This document shows, piece after piece, positions 23,218 through 35,475 of a stretch of 64,000 nucleotides of DNA. Source of the DNA: Notospermus geniculatus (Eukaryota; Nemertea; Pilidiophora; Heteronemertea; Lineidae); assembly GCA_002633025.1 (NCBI GenBank), contig NMRB01001727.1, forward strand, positions 76,010 through 140,009. Reading direction: 5' to 3'. The position numbers and the translations under genes were made by a program. The stretch's first letter is position 1, and each line of letters begins with the position of its first letter. The notes under the pieces are model-generated. The model was not told the DNA's origin. It searched no databases and was given only the letters and a program-made list of their open reading frames with translations.

Positions 23218-23320
23218 CCCATGTTCCCGAAGCCGTCGTAAGGTTAACGATGTCGTTACGCTATGCATTTTAACAGTTTTAACGACATCGTTAACCTAAC
23301 GACGGCTTCGGGAACATGGG
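23218..23320. mobile_element. Hairpin MITE, 41-bp arms
   Basis: Arms 23218-23258 and 23280-23320 are complementary with about one mismatch, starting CCCATGTTCCCGAAGCCGTC. A related TTCGGGAACA word occurs at 224-233 and 293-302. It is non-coding. Confidence 0.75.
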
Positions 23321-24157
23321 CACATGTATGTATTTGTCCCAATGTCCTGCGGAGCCACAGGGCGATCTGCTCACTTTGCACCAGCATTTCGAAATTTATT
23401 GCCCTGGGAGGGAGTTGAACCCTCATACAGGACATTGGGACGACATGGTGAAATGGTGTAAAGCTCTCTCGGACCAGTTACTACGTACTTCCATTCTGTA
23501 TTGCTTCTAAGTACCATCCTTCTTCTTCCTGTGTTCTTCATTCTTCTTTGAGAGCCACTCCTCGTAAACTTCTGTCGAATTCTGTGGGCAATACCAATTG
23601 CCGTAATACGTATACTGTCTGTGCCCTGTGTCGCTGTGACGTTGTTTGCCACACTTTGAACACACTTTATGGCTGCACTTTTGATTATAGGTTCTTGTCG
23701 GACTCGCCATCAACTTCCAGCCTACTTTCAGGTCTCGCACCAGATAATCCCCTTCCGTTTCCTGTAGTAGATCTGACTTCTAGATACAATGGGACTGGGT
23801 TATGGAGTGTAGACTTGTGGCTGTTGGTTTGGCAGGAGAATGGTGAAGCTACCGGGGATATGTAGGACCAGGAATATGACAAGATGGAGGACCAGATGGA
23901 GGAAGAGACGATGGACGAGTGCAGATGGGTGCGGGTTTTTTCTTCAACCTCTTTTCCTTCAGCTTTGCCTGGCCAACCGTGCTCTCTGGAAGGTTGAACT
24001 GGTGTGCGTCTTCTTCCTGAATTACTGGGTGGGTGTCCAGAAGCGACTTAGGTTCTGGAGGTAGCTTTGGTGCTGTAGGGCCAGGGGCAGGAGCTGTGAT
24101 CGCCAGGGCAAGAACATCCCTTTCTTGTTTCTTTTCTCTTGCATTTAACCTGGAAAA

Positions 24158-24211
24158 NNNNNNNNNNNNNNNNNNNNNNNNNNNNNNNNNNNNNNNNNNN
24201 NNNNNNNNNNN
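24158..24211. other. Assembly gap, 54 n
   Basis: A run of n lies right after an exon start of copy C. Open frames running through it are meaningless. Confidence 0.99.
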
Positions 24212-24977
24212 AAGTTGCAGCCCGATCGGACATCTAATATGGCCGCCAGGTGGCATAACCCAAAAATCATCAAAGTCTTTTCTGGGAATGACTTGACCCA
24301 GATTGCTCATAACTGATATGTACCTCCCTCTGTCATTAGACTATTATGTCCAACCCAGTGAGCACATGGTCCATGGACCATTTCATTTGAAATTAGACGT
24401 GCTAAAGTCTCTTATCTTCGGGTGGCCTCGGTTAGCCGCGATTGTTGTTGTAATCTTCACAAGTAAACCATTGTAAAACGTTCACTTCAACTGCCCCATG
24501 ATATCACGCTGCAGCGCGACCACCATTCCCACCATGCTCGGCGAGAAGTTGTGCGGTTGCGCCACATTCAATCCACTTCCTCTTTTCACCACGGAAGTCA
24601 CGGTAAAGCGCGAATCACGGTAGCGCGCGACGGCCCAGTCTGGTAATAGGAAGGAAAAAAGACAAATAATGCTGTTGAATGTGTAAATAAACTACTCATT
24701 TAATATCATCAAGATGAACTAATACGATGAACTGATACTAACCATTGTGTGAGCGTCGCCGTGTCTGTTTCGACTAGCTGAATACACGTGGAATCCATCA
24801 CTCTTGCATTGTTGAGGATGCATTCCCGGATGGACTTGTAGTCCCGGCACATGAGAGTCAATCTTTGGTAGTGGACACCTTCAATTCTGGCATGCTGTGG
24901 ATGAATTCGACAGAGTCTGATTAAGACCGCCTCGACATATCGGTTGCAGTCTGGCCGCTATGCTGGGCCTGAGTTCT

Positions 24978-25723
24978 ATAATAAAATAATAATAAAATGA
25001 ATTTCTATAGCGCCGCTTTGAAATAAATCATCAGCGGCACTTTACAATAATGAAAATTGAATACAAAACATAAAATGTGGGATATAAAACATTGATAGAA
25101 ATTAATTAAGATACTTATTAAAAAGATAGGTCTTAAGTTGAGATTTTAAACTTGAATTCTGACCAATTTTCAGAAGCATAGGAGCAACTGTTATCGAGAT
25201 ATGGATGTTTAAAGATTGGCAACGTGACGAAAACGTAGGCAGAATGCGACCATTTCCTCACAACTTGCATCTTTGGCTCTGGCCTGTTTCTCTCACAGAC
25301 ATTTTAGAACAAGCAGACCTGCATGAGGTCGTGGCCCATTTAGTTGCCTCCAGAATGAGTGCCTTGTCACCAGTTTTGGTTGCAAATTTTGGGAGCTAGG
25401 CCCATTTTTGTAGAGACATCAGAAATTCATGTTACGAAATGTACAATTTTCAACTTTATCCGGGCCCCAAAGGGTTAAAACAGGAGTTAAGCCTAGTTTA
25501 TACTTTGACGCAAGACCATCGGCGTCCGACGCCCGATCAAAATCTGGACGCCGACCTAATGAAGTAGGCTTATGTCGGCGTACAGATTTTGATCGTGCGT
25601 CGGACGCCGATGGTCTTGCGTCGAAGTATAAACTAGGCTTTAAATGGTCAAGCCTTCTAGTATTGGTGAGGAGACGAGCGGCTTATTTGAAGTTTTTGGA
25701 GTCAGTTGATTTCGTACAAAGGC
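24978..25723 (-). mobile_element. Retroposon in a copy C exon, TSD AGTTCT
   Basis: AGTTCT occurs at 24972-24977 and 25724-25729. Joining across restores CFLGQN-SGPA as in copy A. The left end is an ATAA-type tail followed by TTTCTATAGCGCCGC and GGCACTTTACAATAA. This resembles the 3' end of a LINE/SINE family in minus orientation. A smaller hairpin MITE (25490-25639) is nested inside it. Confidence 0.75.
25490..25639. mobile_element. Hairpin MITE nested in retroposon, TSD TTA
   Basis: The ends AGCCTAGTTTATACTT and inverse continue into arms of about 65 bp containing CATCGGCGTCCGACG. TTA lies on both sides (25487-25489, 25640-25642). It is non-coding. Confidence 0.75.
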
Positions 25724-27981
25724 AGTTCTGGCCCAGAAAACACCTGCAAATAGAAACTAATAGAATAGAAAGAAAATACATGTAGAATAGCAAATAGAAT
25801 GGAAAGCAATTCAGTAATAACTAAATTCAGTCAATGACTGTAATGAATGGTTTGAAAAACATACGTACAGGCGTACAGGAAATATTTAACTTACCTTCAC
25901 GTGCTGTCAACACCAGGTGCAACAGTTGACTTGGTCTTTGGCGACTTGAATCGGCCAGTCAGCTTGGTTGTCTTGTGTCGAGGGACGAACGCAGAAATGA
26001 TACTCATCTCTGATTTTGATTGTTCTTCTGTCTTCTTGTCAGTTGGATCAGGACTGTCTGCAGACGTGTCTGGAACATTTAAGACTGAAAAAATAGAATT
26101 GAAAATGCATAAAATTCAAGTAAAGTAAAATGGGAGTGTATAAAACAATTACATGAATTATTTACACAAATGTTGTCCTAAGAAACTTACATGGAATGGT
26201 GTCCTCATCATGAATTGGAAGAATCGGTTGCATTCGGGGAGGTGTGTCAGGGGTGGCTTTTTCCTGGGCAGAGGTGGTGGCTGAGGTGCTGGCGCAGGGT
26301 TGAGCGTCCCTCTTCCTCTTTGACGGTTCCTGAGCAGGAGTGGTGGGTGTAGCCAGAGTAACACCGTCACTGACAGGTGGCAATGTGGGATCGCTTTCAT
26401 CCTCATCCAGATCCTCGTTCTCTTCATCCATACCAAGGTCGTCGTCTGGCTTGTCAGGGTCCACGCGGGTTGACAGATTCCAGCACTTTGCCAGTCTGAG
26501 AGTACAGGTATTCCACTCCGATCAGTTCGCCTGCAATGAAATGAATGGAATTATAGAAAAGAAATTGTGACGTGGCGTGCATTGATAGTTTATGCTTCGT
26601 TAATTGAAATCTATACGTGTGTATTTTCTCGGTGACCTGAACATCTTGTAATGCCCAGCACTTCTTCCCCCAACAAGTTGACTGTGTAACGGAGACGGTA
26701 GTTGTAGGACTGAGGTCCACCTGTCTTGGTCTCAAACGCCGCCTCTCCTGGTTCCACCTTGCCACACCCTCGAGCAGATGTGCCTCGAATGTGGAGTCTG
26801 AGGCACTTGATCCTTAAAATAGACCCACTTTTTAAAATGACTGGGCAGTGACATTGATTATATACATGTGACTCTCAGTGAAAATTGAATGAACTTACTG
26901 GGGATGAATCTGTTAATGTGGAGGTGGAAGGATTCCAAGGATGTGGATCCCCTAGCACAATGGCACAACGGGAGCGTCATTCCACCCTTGACATGAGCTC
27001 CAGTCTGTTTGTAAAGCTAGAAACCATCAGGGTCCTGGAAACAGGCAACGTGCCTCTCCTGGGCATCCCAGATTGGCCATATCTTGTCACTGTCAAGGAG
27101 TGGTATACCATGCGTGTCTTTGCCTGCGACACCGTCAAAGGTCGACAGTAGATCCTTGATTAGACGCTTGGTCTCTTCAGCTCCTCTGGTGGTCCTTCGG
27201 CAATGGAGTGCCAGTTCCTTCTTTGTAATCCTCCGCCGGACTTCAGCTTTGGGGAGGCGCAGGTGCTGGCCCTCCAGCTCCTTCCTCTTAGCCTCAACCA
27301 GAGGCTGAAATGGAAATGAAGCAATTAATAAAAGCTACTAAATGTGTGATATTCTATTTTCAGGATCAACTTTGCTCACCTTCAGGTCCTCTTCACTCCA
27401 GGCAAAGATGCACCCCGATAATCTGCTCATAAACACACCGTAAAGCTGATGGCAGTCTGTCGTGGTGCCAGTTGCAATCCTTCTCATGAAGTGCCAGATG
27501 TCCAGGCGGATGATGGTGTCTGGCCAAGACGAGAACATGGTGTGAATCTTCTTTGACTTGGGACAACAGTATATACTCGCAATCCCTGTCCACATACAGC
27601 ACACGCGAGGGGGAACACCTGCAAATTTCATTGAAAAGTCATAAAAGTTCATCACATAATGATTATGAAGAATTAAATCTGTCTTAAAAGTAGAAAAACA
27701 AACTCACCTGCTGCCTGGTACCTCTTAACTAACCCGGCAGCCATTGGCTCAAGACCCACTCCCTCACAAGCTGTCAGGACACTCATCAGTACCGGTACCT
27801 CACCGCACTCGTTGCCAACATTGGTACACCAACTGGCAGTGCATGCACCATAGCCAGACAGCTTCTTCAGTCACCACCTGCAAGGCAAGAAGAATGTTAT
27901 TCAATGGTGAACTTAATGTACTATCTTCACAGACCTACACAAATTAGTTTAACTATTCTAACAAATTCAAACACATTTTTT

Positions 27982-28747
27982 AGCCCGCTTGGCCGCAAGG
28001 CCCAGCAGGGCTTATGCTGTGGTTGGGGTCATTGAGTGGTGGTCTGTCGTGCGTTAGGACGTACGGCGATACGTCCGTAAACTTTTGGTTTGTTAGCGCT
28101 CTAGCGCCTTTATTTTTAGCTCACTGGGTGAGCTATTACAATGGTGCAGCGTCCGTCGTCGGCCGTCGTCGTGTTCCGTTAGCAGGGCACGTTTCGTAAC
28201 CGCTGGAGCTATTGGTCTGAAACTTGGTACATATATACCCCTAGGTCAGATGACCCACGGCACCAAGTTTCGGTCCCAGTCGACTCTCGGTTTGGCCACC
28301 AGGTGGCAGAAACCAAAAACACAAAAAGTGCAATAACTCCTGAACTAATGACTAGATCATCTCCAAATTTTTATCATAGGTGTAGCTAATAAGGATACAT
28401 AACATATATAACGGGTTTTTGATTTGACCTACTTTTCAAGGTCACAGAGGTCAAAGTTCGACAAAAGTGACGAACCTGCCACAGTTTGTCANAATACCCG
28501 AGTTTTTAGTTTGACGTACTTTTCAAGGTCACAGAGGTCAAAGTTCATCTGAAATTACGAAGTTGGCAATTTTTGTAATGGTCTGAGCTATTGAGCACCT
28601 TTGAAACTTTGCAATATCTACCTCTAGGCTGTAACAACTCAAAGACGAATTTTTGGCAAAATCCGTTTCTTCACTTTGCCACTACGGGGGTGATGATGAT
28701 TCCCATCACCATGCTTCAAGCCAAGCGGGCACAGTGCCATTGGCACT
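27982..28747. mobile_element. 766-bp insertion in a copy C intron, TSD ATTTTTT
   Basis: ATTTTTT flanks both ends (27975-27981, 28748-28754). Copies A and B have the uninterrupted site near 40074 and 31912. GCCCGCTTGGC near the left end has its complement about 17 bp inside the right end. The interior has AGCTCACTGGGTGAGCT, GTCCGTCGTCGGCCGTCGTC and CACCAGGTGGC. This repeat style is common in mollusc-like genomes. A perfect AGGTCA-A-AGTTCA lies at 28535-28547. Confidence 0.75.
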
Positions 28748-29939
28748 ATTTTTTACCTTTTTGGTCGACAGGTCGAGTCCATTTTGAGGACTTCTCCAAA
28801 TAGGCCTACAGAGGTGATTGAAACCTTGACCTCTTCAATCCGGCCCAGGACGTCTCTGGCATCAACATGAAGCAACCATTGGTAGGTTGGCACTGCAGTC
28901 CACTTCGGCAGTTCTTCGAAGTTCGGTCTTGTCATCAGCCCACTCTGACTGACAAGGGTAAAGGCCTTGGCATCTGTTAGGTAGTGAGCAACCCGTTTCA
29001 TGCACTCCTCACTGTGCTGCTTCATCATCTTCTTTGCCATCTGGGTGGTGCTGTTTCCCAAACCACGCTGGTGCAACATCCAGATGACGTGCACATTGCA
29101 GGCATACCGATACGTCAGGACAGCCGGAAACTGGAGAAAGTGCCCCATGTCAAGCTGCTTCAGGATCATGTGGCTTCACGAATTGTACTTTGAAGTGCAC
29201 TCCAGGTATTCCGCCGCCATATTGTACTGGGTGTCGACATCGAACACCTGGTGCACACATTGGTACAGCCCGGCTCCAGTCAGCTCACGCTCGTCACACT
29301 TGGGATTTGGGCAGGTCAACCGCTCCTTCCACAACTTCCGTGGCGATCGTCTCTGATGCTTTATTACTCTAAGGCAACTGGTACATTTGGCATGGACTTC
29401 TGCGTGAGCTGAGTTCGCTCCACCTTGGATTTTAGGGCTGCTGGTGAAAGTTGCCTCCCCTTCAGCAAAGATGACATCGCTGAGGACATCTTCTCCTTGC
29501 TTGCCCTCTCGGCTCGCTTACACACGACGGCCTCGCGACACTCGGGAAAGGACATCACGTAACTCCTTGAACTTGTTACTTGAGAGCGGAGTGTCGTTCC
29601 GAACCTCTTTAGATCGGATGAGGTCATGCACCAGGTAGCCACCATAACCCAGGGAGTTTTCAAGCAGCCACTTGAAAGTCTGCCTGCGGAAGTTGCCAAA
29701 CTGCAATTTGTACTGCCCCAGGACAGCCAACTTGTCTTTCTTGGCACCGCCCATCCGAATGACCATTTTATCCGCATCCCTGTGCACATCAGCAGCATCA
29801 GATGCCAATCTCTCGGACGGTTGTCGCATAGTTTTCAACTGGCGGGCATCTTCAGAAGGCCCCGTAATTAGGATGCCACCACCAGGAAAACGTTGGAAAT
29901 TGGGCGAGAACAATACTGAAAGAAATGAAGTGATACTCA

Positions 29940-32900
29940 CCTCTGATTTTGATTGTTCTTCTGTCTTCTTGTCAGTTGGACCAGGGCTGTCTGCAGACGT
30001 GTCTGGAGCATTTAAGACTGAAAATAGAATTGAAAATGCATAAAATCCAAGTACATGTAAAGTAAAATATGGTGTATGGTGTATAAAACAATTACATGAA
30101 TATTTACACAAATGTTGTCCTAAGAAACTTACATGGAATGGTGTCCTCATCATGAATTGGAAGAATCGGTTGCATTCGGGGAGGTGTGTCAGGGGTGGCT
30201 TTTTCCTGGGCAGAGGTGGTGGCTGAGGTGCTGGCGCAGGGTTGAGCGTCCCTCTTCCTCTTTGACGGTTCCTGAGCAGGAGTGGTGGGTGTAGCCAGAG
30301 TAACACCGTCACTGACAGGTGGCAAGGTGGGATCACTTTCATCCTCGAACCCCTCATCCAGATCCTCGTTCTCTTCATCCTTACCGGTGGCGAGGTCCTC
30401 ATCTGGCTTGTCAGGGTCCAGGTTGACAGATTCCAGCACTTTGCCAGTCTGAGAGTACAGGTACTCCACTCCGATCAGTTCGCCTGCAATGAAATGAATG
30501 GAATTATAGAAAAGAAATTGTGACGTGGCGTGCATTGGTAGTTTATACTTCGTTAATTGAAATCTTTACCTGTGCATTTTCTTGGTGGCCTGAACATCTT
30601 GTCAAAGGTAATGCCCAGCACTTCTTCCCCCAACAAGTTGACTGTGTGACGGGGACGGTAGTTGCAGGACTGAGGTCCACCTATCTTCGTCTCAAATGCC
30701 GCCACTCCCTTTTCCTGGTTCCACCTTGCCACACCCTCGAGCAGATATGCCTGGAATGTAGAATCTGAGGCACTTGATCCTGAAAATAGAATATAACACT
30801 TTTTAAAATGACTGGGCAATGACATAGATTATATACATGTGACTCTCAGTGAAAATTGAATGAACTTAGCAGGGATGAATCTGTTAATGTGGAGGTGGAA
30901 GGATTCCAAGGATGTGGATCCCCTAGCACAACGGGAGCGTCACTCCACCCTTGACATGAGCTCCAGTCTGTGTGTAAAGCTGGAAACCATCGGAGTCCTG
31001 GAAACAGGCAACGTGCCTCTCCTGGGCATCCCAGATTGGCCATATCTTGTCACTGTCAAGGAGTGGTATACCAAGCGTGTCTTTGCCTGCGACACCGTCA
31101 GTAGATCCTTGATTAGACGCTTGGTCTCTTCAGCTCCTCTGGTGGTCCTTCGGCAATGGAGTGCCAGTTCCTTCTTTGTAATCCTCCGCCGGACTTCAGC
31201 TTTGGGGAGGGGCAGGTGCTGGCCCTCCAGCTCCTTCCTCTTAGCCTCAACCAGAAGCTGAAATGGAAATGAAGCGATTAATAAAAGCTACTAAATGTGT
31301 GATATTCTATTTTCAGGATAAACTTTGCTCACCTTCAGGTCCTCTTCACTCCAGGCAAAGATGTACCCCGATAATCTGTTCATAAACACACCGTAAAGCT
31401 GATGGCAGTCTGTCGTGGTGCCAGTTGCAATCCTTCTCATGAAGTGCCAGATGTCCAGGCGGATGATGATGTCTGGCCAAGGCGAGAACATGGTGTGAAC
31501 CTTTGAGTTGGGACAACAGTCCCTGTCCACCATGTCCACATACAGCAGCACGGGAGGGGAACACCTGCAAATTTCATTGAAAAGTCATAAAAGTTCTTCA
31601 CATAATGATTATGCAGAAATTAATCTGTCTTAAAAGTAGAAAAACAAATTCACCTGCTGCCTGGTACCTCTTAACTAACCCGGCAGCCATTGGCTCAAGA
31701 CCCACTCCCTCACAAGCTGTCAGGACACTCATCAGTACCTCACCGCGCTCGTTGCCAACATTGATACACCAACTGGCAGTGCCTGCACCATAGCCAGACA
31801 GCTTCTTCACCGCATGCAAGGCAAGAAGAATGTTATTCAATGGTGAACTTCACGTAATATCTTCACAAACCTACACAAATTAGTTTAACTATTCTATCAA
31901 ATTCAAACCCATTTTTTTTTACCTTTTTGGTTGAGTCCATTTTGAGGACTTCTCCAAAGACAGAGGTGATGGAAGCCTTGACCTCTTCAATCCCGCCCAG
32001 GATGTCTCTGGCATAAACATTAAGCAACCATTGGTAGGTTGGCACTGCAGTCAACTTCGGCGGTTCTTCGAAGTTCGGTCTTGTGATCTGCCCACTCAGA
32101 CTGGCAGGGGGTGAAGGCCTTGGCATCTGTGAGGTACATGTAGTGAACGACCCGTTTCATCCACTCAAATGAGGAACCCGCAGAACTACGCCACGACGTG
32201 GCGCTGTCAGTGTAAGACCCGGAAGTCCTATTTTCTAACAGTATTTCCATTGACTTCTTACCCCAAAATAAACCACTCTCTTTGGTTCAATTTTGATTAA
32301 ATTACACTGTCCTGTTTCATGTTCAAAGTTCTCCATATATTACTGCTTTTTTTCGTCAGAAATGCCACAGGATGCCAATACTAACAACGTCTTTTGGGGA
32401 AATTGCCACGGAAAATTGTGTAGAAAAATGTACGCATGCTTTGACGACGTGACGTCAACAGCAAAAAAAGTGACGTCAGTACGTCATTCGGGTCTTATAC
32501 TGACTGCGCCATCTGCAGTCATGCGGGTTCCCCATTGCAGTCAACTGCTCTTCGAAGTTCGGTCTTGTGATCAGCCCACTCTGCATTTGTGAGGTAGTGA
32601 GCAACCCGTTTCATCCACTCCTCACTGTGCTGCTCCATCATCTTCTTTGCCATCTGAGTGGCAGTCTGAGTGGTGCTGTTTCCCAAACCACGCTGGCGCA
32701 ACATACTGATGATATGCACACATCGCTGGCCTACCGATACGTCAGGACAGCCGGAAACTGCAGAAAGTGCCCCATGTCAAGCTGCTTCAGGATCACGTGG
32801 CTCCATGAAATGTACTTCGAACTGCACTTCCGGCACTCCAGGTATTCTGCTCCCAGATTGTACTGGGTGTCGACATTGAACACCTGGTGCACACGTTGGT

Positions 32901-33880
32901 ACAGCCCGGCTCCATTCAGCTCATGCTCGTCACACTTGGGATTTGGGCAGGTGAATTGCACCTTCCACAACTTACGTGGCATCCAAACAAAACGTTTGGT
33001 TGCAAAGTACCTGCAGTAACAATAGAGGGCCATTATTTCTCAAGAAAAACTGACTGAATACACTGAAAAGGAAATCAATGCCTTGAATACATTGAAAAAT
33101 TACTGCATTGATTGAAGAAATGAAGTGAAGTTACCTGTCAACTTTTGGTGGATGGTTTGTGGACTAGTGCAACCTGTGGTGGGTAGTACCAAGGCTGATC
33201 AAGTTTCCTCTGGTCGAGCTCAACCTTGTGGGTGTCCGACCACTTGAAGAGAGCCTTGGACACCCACTGATGGTCAGCCTCCCATTTATACACATGATCA
33301 TCTCTGATGCTTTATTACTCTAAGGCAAACCCACCTGGTACATTTGGCGTGGACTTCTGCGTGAGCAGAGTTCGCTCCACCTTGGATTTTAGGGCTGCTG
33401 GTTGCCTCCCCTTCAGCAAAGATGACATCGCTGAGGATATCTTCTCCTTGCTTGCCCTCTCGGCTCATTTACACACGACAGCCTCGCGACCCTTGGGGAA
33501 GGACATCACGTACTCCTTGAGGGCGAACTTGTTACTTGAGAGCGGAGTGTCGTTCCGAACCTCTTTAGATCGGATGAGGTCATCCACCAGGTAACCACCA
33601 TAACCCAGGGAGTTTTCAAGCAGCCCACTTGAAAGTCTGCCCGCGGAAGTTGCCAAACTGCAATTTGTACTGCCCCACGACAGCCAACTTGTCTTTCTTG
33701 GCACCGCCCATCCGAATGACCATTTTAACCGCATCCCTGTGCACCTGCAGCAGCATCAGATGCCAATCTCTCGGACGGTTGTCGCAGAGTTTCAACTGGC
33801 GGGCAACTAAGGCCCCGTAATTAGGGTGCCACCACCAGGAAAACGTCGGAAATTGGGCGAGAACTTCTAAGTGCTCATGG
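29940..33880 (-). pseudogene. DUF6729-type transposase-like gene, copy B (C-terminus missing)
   Basis: Minus-strand exons: 33465-33880 (KMVIRMGGAKKDKLAV, GQYKLQFGNFRGQTFKW); 33133-33310 (DDHVYKWEADHQWVSKALFK, WYYPPQVALVHKPS); 32530-33012 (FTCPNPKCDEHELNGAGLYQ, LECRKCSSKYISWSHVILK); 31920-32130; 31650-31820 (VGNERGEVLMSVLTACEGVG); 31332-31565 (VDRDCCPNSK, RLDIWHFMRR); 30870-31262; 30570-30783; 30130-30487 (about 118 residues, acidic middle, ending LPIHDEDTIPC); 29940-30020. The next exon should continue the gene, but the N-terminal exon of copy C follows instead within about 50 bp. Breaks include a frameshift in the first exon, a stop after LTYR, and a MITE (32173-32531) with a duplicated piece of exon on either side. 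Confidence 0.75.
32173..32531. mobile_element. MITE in copy B exon, TIR GGAACCCGCA
   Basis: The ends GGAACCCGCA and TGCGGGTTCC, with internal GGCGCNGTCAGTNTAAGACC, are inverse over about 45 bp with differences. An exon segment of roughly 100 bp is present on both sides (32040-32165 and 32535-32625) in different versions. Confidence 0.65.
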
Positions 33881-34640
33881 CTGAGTGAAACAAAAAACAC
33901 GGTGTGAAGTTTGAGATTTATGAAGGTGTATCAAAATATCAACACATCATCTAAAGTTCTCTCAGACCAGTTACTGTACTTCCATTCTGTATTGCTTCTA
34001 ATAAGTATAAGTACCATCCTTCTTTTTCCTGCGTCTTCATTCTTCTTTGAGAGCCACTCCTCGTAAACTTCTGTCGAATTCTGTGGGCAATACCAATTGC
34101 CGTAATTATACTGTCTGTGCCCTGTGTCGCCGTGACGTTGTTTGCCACACTTTGAACACACATTATGGCTGTACTTGTTCTTGTCGGACTCGGCATCAAC
34201 TTCCAGCCTAGTTTCAGATCTCCCACCAGATAATCCCCTTCCGTTTCCTGTAGTAGATTTGACTTCTAGATACACTGGGACTAGGGTTGTGGAGTGTAGA
34301 CTTGTGGCTGTTGGTTTGGCAGTTGAATGGTGAAGCTACCGGGGATAGGACCAGGAATATGACAAGATGGAGGAACAGATGGAGGAAGAGACGAGGGACG
34401 AGCGCACATGGGTGCGGGTTTTTTCTTCGACCTCTTTTCCTTCAGCTCTGCCTGGCTAACCGTGCTCTCTGGAAGGTTGATCTGGTGTGCGTCTTCTTCC
34501 TGAATCACTGGGTGGGTGTCCAGACATGCCAGAAGCGACTTAGGTTCTGGAAGTGGCTTTGGCGCTGTAGGGCCAGGGGCAGGAGCTGTGATCGCCAGGG
34601 CAAGAACATCCCTTTCTTGTTTCTTTTCTCTTGCATTTAA

Positions 34641-34824
34641 AGCGAATCGAAAGCGGATTTTGTTTACATTTGGATGGTGTTTGTAAACAGAAAATTCAGC
34701 CAATCAGAATGCACGAAAAGTTCTTTTGTTGACATTCTGGAGAAGTTTGTTTACATTTTTCCCGAAAATTCGTCCCCTTTCAAATTCTATTTCTAAATCA
34801 AATTTTTTTCGCTTTTGATTCGCT
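34641..34824. mobile_element. 184-bp MITE, TSD TTAA
   Basis: The ends AGCGAATC and GATTCGCT are followed by AAAGCG/CGCTTT. TTAA flanks both sides (34637-34640, 34825-34828). The empty site GCATTTAACCTGG is present in copy C at 24141-24153. The duplicate copy X lacks this insertion too. The TTAA target suits piggyBac-type elements. Confidence 0.85.
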
Positions 34825-35475
34825 TTAACCTGGAAAATAAATCCGGACATCAATTACAAATCATCTTTCACATGCAATTTTATCAATCACACATCATAAA
34901 TAACCTTTCATATGCAATTTTGGTTACGTGATTTGTACTTTAACTCACCGTTGTTTGAGTGCGGATGCATTGATCTCAACCAGTTGCAACCTCATGGCCT
35001 CCATTAATTTGGCATTGCTGACAACTACATTCCTGATTTGTTTGTAGTCCAGTGCAATCAGTGTAATCCTCTGTAATGCCATCCCCTGTCTTCGGACCAG
35101 CAATGGGTGGATGCTGGACAGTTTTAGGACATTGCATCGGTTCACATCTAGCCTTTCTGCTGGCCCGGCATTCTGACCAAGAAAACATCTGAAAAGCAAG
35201 AATCGTATTTAAAAAAGGACCACAATTGAGGGCCTTGGGCCCAACGAAGAATTAGAATGATCTCAATTTTTTTTTCTCAATGAGCCGACATTGCAAATAA
35301 AGATGTCAATCTTACCTCTGAGTTGCCTGCACTGAAGGTGCCGTGTGAGACCTGGCTTTTAAAATGACCTCGCACTGGCTTTTCTCTGTGGCGCTTTGCA
35401 AATAGAGTCGGGCGCTTGTCAAAATCGGATAGTTCATTCCATAGACGAATTACCTCATCTGCTTGCTGATTAGTG

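Larger units (their letters stand above)
23480..29900 (-). pseudogene. DUF6729-type transposase-like gene, copy C (near full length, interrupted)
   Basis: Minus-strand exons: 29400-29900 (GQYKLQFGNF, LLENSLGYGGYLVHDLI); 28770-29380 (CPNPKCDERELTGAGLY, ILKQLDMGHFLQFPAVLTYR, FGEVLKMDST); 27710-27880; 27372-27620 (RLDIWHFMRRIATGTTTDC); 26898-27306 (ELALHCRRTTRGAEETKRL, LDSDKIWPIWDAQ); 26610-26820; 26190-26533 (GELIGVEYLYSQTGKVLES, LPIHDEDTIPC); 26005-26085; 25900-25995; 24735-24977 with the other part of this exon at 25724-25750; 23850-24155 (NLPESTVGQAKLKEKR); 23480-23700 (KVCSKCGKQRHSDTGHRQY, a C-terminal zinc-ribbon-like unit). Breaks include a stop within GF*LYK, frameshifts, a retroposon in one exon (24978-25723), a 766-bp insertion (27982-28747) and an assembly gap. 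The late exons mix features of copy A and of the C-terminal half copies, so it looks chimeric. Confidence 0.75.

Noticed and set aside
24485-24690. Minus-strand frame DWAVARYRDSRF... as an extra exon of copy C
   Set aside because: No equivalent in the other copies and no convincing splice sites.
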